The notes below the pieces were generated by a model, which saw nothing but the letters and a program-made list of their open reading frames with translations, did no database searches and had not been told where the DNA came from. Source: an uncultured Rhizobiaceae group bacterium (GTDB lineage Bacteria; Pseudomonadota; Alphaproteobacteria; Rhizobiales; Rhizobiaceae). From it: a DNA stretch of 15,158 bases. Position numbers and translations under genes: made by a program. The DNA lies in NCBI GenBank assembly GCA_937923355.1, contig CALAIO010000185.1, positions 1 through 15,158 on the forward strand. Reading direction: 5' to 3'. Shown in pieces: positions 12,027 to 15,158 of the stretch; the stretch's first letter is position 1; each line of letters begins with the position of its first letter.

Positions 12027-14351
12027 TTACACTTGCTTGCGTCTTTTGAAATCAAACATAAAAGATATGAACCAGATAAGACATAACACAGTCATTGTCA
12101 CGCTTGATATGAGAAGACCCAATTGAAAGTAACGATCCTGGTATTTAAGACGCACAATATTTTCGCCAGCGCTTATCTCTACACCACGAAATGCAAAGAA
12201 GGCAGGTATTAGTCGTTGGCTTGAACCATTGACTTCTGCATGCCAACCAGAATTGAAATTATCAGGAATAACAAGTGTCCCCGAATGCTTTGACACAACT
12301 TCAAAAATCATTTCATCAGGCCTGTCTTTTTTCATGGTAACCTTTGCTTCTGCAAAGCCATTCTTTGGACAATTACTATCTTCCCGAACCGCGTTAACAG
12401 TATCTGTGATAAGTAGGTCAGCCTTTGTATATGAAGCCAGTATTTCATCACGCACCATATCAGGGTCATTATTTTGCGTAGAACGAGAACGGCAATAGAC
12501 CCGTAATGCTTGTGAAGATGCGGCTATTCTTTTGAGCAAGGCAAATCGCTTATGACTTTCTATAACTTCAAATCCTTTCGGCATGCTCTTGCTAATTTTT
12601 CTTTTTACGCAAATCAAATAATCAATGTGCATCAGCTCAAGCGCGGTTTCATCGTATTCATTGCAAGTTACGCGCTTAACCCAGTGAGGTCTTTGCGTCG
12701 CCCAATCGATTGAAGGATTAAGTAGGCTCATCACATATGGGAAACTATCAGGCATATAAGTACTAAACCCGCTAAGTGTGCGATGTTTGCTATACATGAA
12801 GCCTAATTGGCTTCCTGAACCACTGATTAAAATTTTGGAATACTGCGTTGCATCTTTAGAGATAAGATCACTAAATGTTTCGAACTTTCGTTCGTTTGTT
12901 ACATGGATCTTCAACTCAGGGCGATTTGGATGGCGTTCATAAAATGCACTTGGAAATAAAAATAGAATAGAAATAAAGCTAAGCAAAATACCATGCGCAC
13001 CAAAAGTGGAAGCAATGTTGACTTGCCTTTTTAATACATTGGGTATTGCCCAAAATAATGCAATCATTAAGAGCAAAACACTTGCAGCTATTACGGCAAT
13101 ATCTGAAACGAGTTGTTGTTTCCCAACGCCAAATACAATTGCAAGAATTGCGCAGCCTGCAAAATAAGAAGCGCACAAGATGCGAGGGATATTCACTAAC
13201 TCCATTATATTTTTTTGTTGGATAGATGAAAAAATTCCAAAGGCAAAAATTGGCAGGAAAAGTGATAATACACCTAAGGCATAACTCAACTGTCTTATCG
13301 TCGATACAATAGGTATTTGGGCGTAGATATTAGATAGTGGTGAGCCAATAAGCGGCAAAGCCATCAGAAAAAACAAAAAGCAAAACACCAAGGGAAGGAT
13401 TAGCTTCCTCAAAAGACTTTTGATGTTTTCAGGCATTCCAAAAATAAGTGCCGCAATTACTGCAGGAACCGTTAGCAATGAGATGAAAACAGCATCACCA
13501 TTTGGCGTAAATGGTACGATCAATCCCCCAAAACTTTCTAATCCATTTTTTAAATTTGGAAGATAAAAAAACTGTCCTTGCGCCGCAGTGGTCTCTAGTA
13601 AATGTCCAAAAACAGGAAGGATTAAAACCAACGCAAGTAAAACCGCTATTACGCCAATTATACCGGTTATAAAACTTGCCCTGAAAAAATGGGCTAGTTT
13701 ATTATTTTTCTCAATAGGTTTGCTGAATAATAGAAATGAGTAAATCAGCAAGATGTGAACAATGGCATATTGTAATGCTACAGCAAGACAAACGCCTACC
13801 AAAAGAGTGATGATGATATAATCGCGTAAGCTTCTTTGAGGCCTTAACAAAATTGCCAAGATAGTCATTAAGGTTGTAAAATTAATAAAGGTTGCGAACC
13901 GTGCGCTCTGCTCGGTAATAATCATATATCCATTAAAAGATACAAATACCGCAGCAAGCCCTGCCCAAAAAGGTGTTATGCCTAGCCGTCTTGCAATAAA
14001 CCAAGCAGGGAAAAAGGGAAAAATGCAGTAAATGAAGAGCAGGATATTAAGCTGCAAGTTTGAATATTCGCTAGTTGTGTCAATAAAAGGCATCAGCGCC
14101 CAAAATTGTTCTGGGTCCGAAAAGAGCGGCATGCCGCCGTTGCGATAAGGGAGCCACTGCGAAAAACCATCTGCGGTTTCTTGCAAATATGCAAGCCAAA
14201 CCATGATGCGTCGGCCATCACCATACGGCGTTAGGTCTATTTGAATTGTTCCAGATTTTAAAAGAGCTAATAAAATCAAGCAATAAACAAATGGATTGTT
14301 ATAGATATGTGCAGTAATTTTTCTCAAAACTATCTTTTTTCCAAAAATCAT
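12027..14351 (-). CDS. YfhO-like polytopic membrane glycosyltransferase (GT-C type)
   Basis: A 774-residue inner-membrane protein and the first gene of the run. The N-terminal ~480 residues hold about a dozen hydrophobic helices. In the first periplasmic loop lies PYGDGRRIMVWLAYLQETADGFSQWLPYRNGG, with acidic residues placed as in GT-C enzymes. A soluble periplasmic domain follows from ~485 to ~740, and a last helix (~747-767) ends in basic FKRRKQV. The end of the soluble domain, TLVIPDNFNSGWHAEVNG, then FFAFRGVEISAGENIVRLKY, matches the YfhO family (PF09586) closely. In Bacillus and Listeria, YfhO-type proteins move a sugar from undecaprenyl phosphate onto lipoteichoic acid with CsbB- and GtcA-type partners. 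A Gram-negative cell has no such acceptor, so LPS, another surface glycan or a protein is expected. The ATG at 14351 is preceded by a hairpin-prone leader and no strong Shine-Dalgarno. Confidence 0.85.
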   Translation of the reverse strand: MIFGKKIVLRKITAHIYNNPFVYCLILLALLKSGTIQIDLTPYGDGRRIMVWLAYLQETADGFSQWLPYRNGGMPLFSDPEQFWALMPFIDTTSEYSNLQLNILLFIYCIFPFFPAWFIARRLGITPFWAGLAAVFVSFNGYMIITEQSARFATFINFTTLMTILAILLRPQRSLRDYIIITLLVGVCLAVALQYAIVHILLIYSFLLFSKPIEKNNKLAHFFRASFITGIIGVIAVLLALVLILPVFGHLLETTAAQGQFFYLPNLKNGLESFGGLIVPFTPNGDAVFISLLTVPAVIAALIFGMPENIKSLLRKLILPLVFCFLFFLMALPLIGSPLSNIYAQIPIVSTIRQLSYALGVLSLFLPIFAFGIFSSIQQKNIMELVNIPRILCASYFAGCAILAIVFGVGKQQLVSDIAVIAASVLLLMIALFWAIPNVLKRQVNIASTFGAHGILLSFISILFLFPSAFYERHPNRPELKIHVTNERKFETFSDLISKDATQYSKILISGSGSQLGFMYSKHRTLSGFSTYMPDSFPYVMSLLNPSIDWATQRPHWVKRVTCNEYDETALELMHIDYLICVKRKISKSMPKGFEVIESHKRFALLKRIAASSQALRVYCRSRSTQNNDPDMVRDEILASYTKADLLITDTVNAVREDSNCPKNGFAEAKVTMKKDRPDEMIFEVVSKHSGTLVIPDNFNSGWHAEVNGSSQRLIPAFFAFRGVEISAGENIVRLKYQDRYFQLGLLISSVTMTVLCLIWFISFMFDFKRRKQV

Positions 14352-14378
14352 CTACCAATTGGGTTCAGACCCTAGTAG
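14352..14378 (-). promoter_or_regulatory. Potential hairpin leader directly before the YfhO-like start codon
   Basis: GGGT (14361-14364) and ACCC (14369-14372) enclose a 4-base loop. Outside them, CTAC (14352-14355) can pair with GTAG (14375-14378). In the mRNA this would fold the whole sequence between the predicted transcription start and the ATG, including any ribosome-binding site. The stems are short, so the structure is tentative. Confidence 0.3.
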
Positions 14379-14382
14379 CAAT

Positions 14383-14414
14383 ATTATACTTACGAACATC
14401 CATAATAGTTGTAA
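14383..14414 (-). promoter_or_regulatory. Possible promoter of the glycan operon
   Basis: On the minus strand a perfect TATAAT -10 box (14383-14388) lies 32-37 bases before the YfhO-like ATG. A TTTACA hexamer (14409-14414) is the best -35 candidate, but the spacing is about 20 bases, longer than usual. Transcription would begin near 14376. Confidence 0.35.
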
Positions 14415-14634
14415 AAGTCATAAAGCAACAAACGTTTAAAGATAAGAAACTTAATAATTAAATGCTGTTTGCCAAAGATAGAAGCCATTGTTGGCTTGCT
14501 TGCGATTGACCTGAAACCCGCAAATGCCTCAATAGGGGTTTATGAGTTGAGGATTATTTTTAAAGAAATTTCGGAAATAAGCAGGGCTGTTGAAGCTCTA
14601 AACTTACATTAGTAATTTAATTGAAATTTTTGAA

Positions 14635-14648
14635 TTTACGATCGTAAA
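14635..14648. repeat. Perfect 14-bp palindrome TTTACGATCGTAAA
   Basis: The sequence is identical to its reverse complement over all 14 bases and lies in the middle of the divergent intergenic region. It has the size and symmetry of a site for a dimeric regulator. One perfect 14-mer palindrome is about what chance gives in 15 kb, so position is the main argument. Confidence 0.35.
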
Positions 14649-14764
14649 ATCCAAGTTTCGCTAAGTTACTATAACTTAAGTCTTAATTTGATTTCATAAA
14701 AAACTGTAAATATTATTTCAATAAATGATTAATATTACAGGCTTAATTCCTACGTTATTTGTTG

Positions 14765-14781
14765 ACTTACCCTGCGTAAGT
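14765..14781. promoter_or_regulatory. Inverted repeat ACTTAC-CCTGC-GTAAGT overlapping a -35-like TTGACT
   Basis: Six-base arms with a 5-base spacer lie 69-85 bases before the exported-protein ATG. The left arm overlaps a TTGACT hexamer (14762-14767) that could be a -35 box, although no good -10 box follows at 16-18 bases. The overlap would suit a repressor site. The promoter itself is unproven. Confidence 0.3.
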
Positions 14782-14849
14782 GGGGTTTCTTAGGATAAGT
14801 AAATAGTGATTCGTTTTCTAAAAAATAACAGGTCTAACGAGGACAAAGC

Positions 14850-15158
14850 ATGGGCAAGCTTTGGGCGAATGATTTCGCTTGGGATAAAATAAGTAGTGCT
14901 TTAGCGAGAACTGTTCTTAGCTTGGTGACGCTTGTTTGCTTTTTGTTGCTTCTGACCCCAGCTTTTGCGACGCCTTTTACTGAAACTGTACCGAATGGCA
15001 ATGGCCCAATCCCTGCTACATATCCACCCGTTGGCGGTACAATGTTTGTACTCATTGGCGCAAACGGAAACATCTATTACCAATTTGTAAATCCATCCAC
15101 TCAATTTCAGGGTTTTCAGTTTACCGGTCAACCAGCGGCATTCAGAGGAAACCCTTTT
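14850..15158 (+). CDS. Exported protein of unknown function, N-terminal part (runs off window)
   Basis: An open frame of 103 codons starts at ATG 14850 and continues past the window edge. GAGGA at 14839-14843, six bases before the ATG, is the best ribosome-binding site among the non-msrA genes here and fixes the start. The first ~40 residues form an extended signal peptide: a polar leader ([20 protein letters not shown]), a hydrophobic core ([16 protein letters not shown]) and a cleavage site near PAFA. Long signals of this kind are common on large autotransporters and other big secreted proteins. The mature start, [43 protein letters not shown], is rich in Gly, Pro, Asn and Thr and looks like the beginning of a beta-rich surface protein, perhaps with Ig-like or autotransporter domains. 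I do not recognise the family. It is divergent from the glycan operon and may be regulated with it. Confidence 0.82.
   Translation, partial: MGKLWANDFAWDKISSALARTVLSLVTLVCFLLLLTPAFATPFTETVPNGNGPIPATYPPVGGTMFVLIGANGNIYYQFVNPSTQFQGFQFTGQPAAFRGNPF

Larger units (their letters stand above)
14352..14849. other. Gene-free, AT-rich divergent control region
   Basis: About 500 bases separate the glycan operon (minus) from the exported-protein gene (plus). I find no convincing coding sequence; the longest noted plus-strand start gives only 15 codons. Symmetric elements are dense: AAGCCA-TTGT-TGGCTT (14482-14497), the perfect 14-mer TTTACGATCGTAAA (14635-14648), TAAGTTA-CTA-TAACTTA (14662-14678) and ACTTAC-CCTGC-GTAAGT (14765-14781). 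ACTTAC also occurs at 14388-14393 and 14602-14607. These could be operators for either gene. Confidence 0.5.

Noticed and set aside
14461..14508. A 15-codon plus-strand ORF as a leader peptide
   Set aside because: It has no Shine-Dalgarno site, no run of regulatory codons and lies over 300 bases from the next gene.
14352..14849. JUMPstart/ops element for RfaH antitermination of the glycan operon
   Set aside because: I looked for GGCGGTAG-like sequence on the minus strand and did not find it.
1..15158. CRISPR arrays, transposases, insertion sequence ends and defence genes
   Set aside because: No regularly spaced repeats, transposase or nuclease motifs, or flanking terminal repeats were seen anywhere in the window.

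Overview
The window looks like a chromosome segment of a low-to-moderate GC alphaproteobacterium, probably of the Hyphomicrobiales type. This rests on the gene content (a pheT end, a SleB-type hydrolase, a MepA endopeptidase with a long basic tail, MsrA) and on the lack of strong Shine-Dalgarno sites at many starts. The exact genus cannot be named from the sequence alone.

Bases 1-3623 are a compact housekeeping region. They hold the 3' end of pheT, a convergent SleB-like cell-wall hydrolase whose stop codon shares the same TTAA, and a divergent secreted MepA-type murein endopeptidase. MepA converges with msrA, with a 4-bp gap, and a good rho-independent terminator for mepA lies inside the msrA coding sequence. 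A small two-helix membrane protein precedes msrA. A tRNA-Ser(GGA) with an encoded CCA end and a recognisable promoter closes the region.

Bases 3854-14351 are one tightly packed minus-strand run of ten genes, transcribed from about 14376 towards the tRNA. In transcription order they encode a YfhO-like polytopic membrane protein, a GtrA-like small membrane protein, two SAM methyltransferases, an RfbB-like nucleotide-sugar 4,6-dehydratase, a DegT/StrS aminotransferase, a WbqC-family protein, a GtrB/CsbB-like GT2 glycosyltransferase fused to a methyltransferase, a NeuD/PglD-like acyltransferase and a beta-propeller glycosidase-like protein. I read this as a self-contained envelope-glycan decoration locus. 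The dehydratase, aminotransferase and acyltransferase (perhaps with WbqC) would make an N-acylated amino-deoxy sugar, and the methyltransferases would tailor it. The GT2 domain would load it on undecaprenyl phosphate, the GtrA-like protein would flip it, and the YfhO-like protein would transfer it in the periplasm. This has the layout of the Bacillus/Listeria CsbB-GtcA-YfhO system, but in a Gram-negative cell and with its own sugar-making module.

Bases 14352-14849 are an AT-rich, gene-free divergent control region with several palindromes and a recurring ACTTAC motif. From 14850 a plus-strand gene with a clear RBS and a long signal peptide runs off the end of the window. It encodes the start of an exported protein of unknown function.
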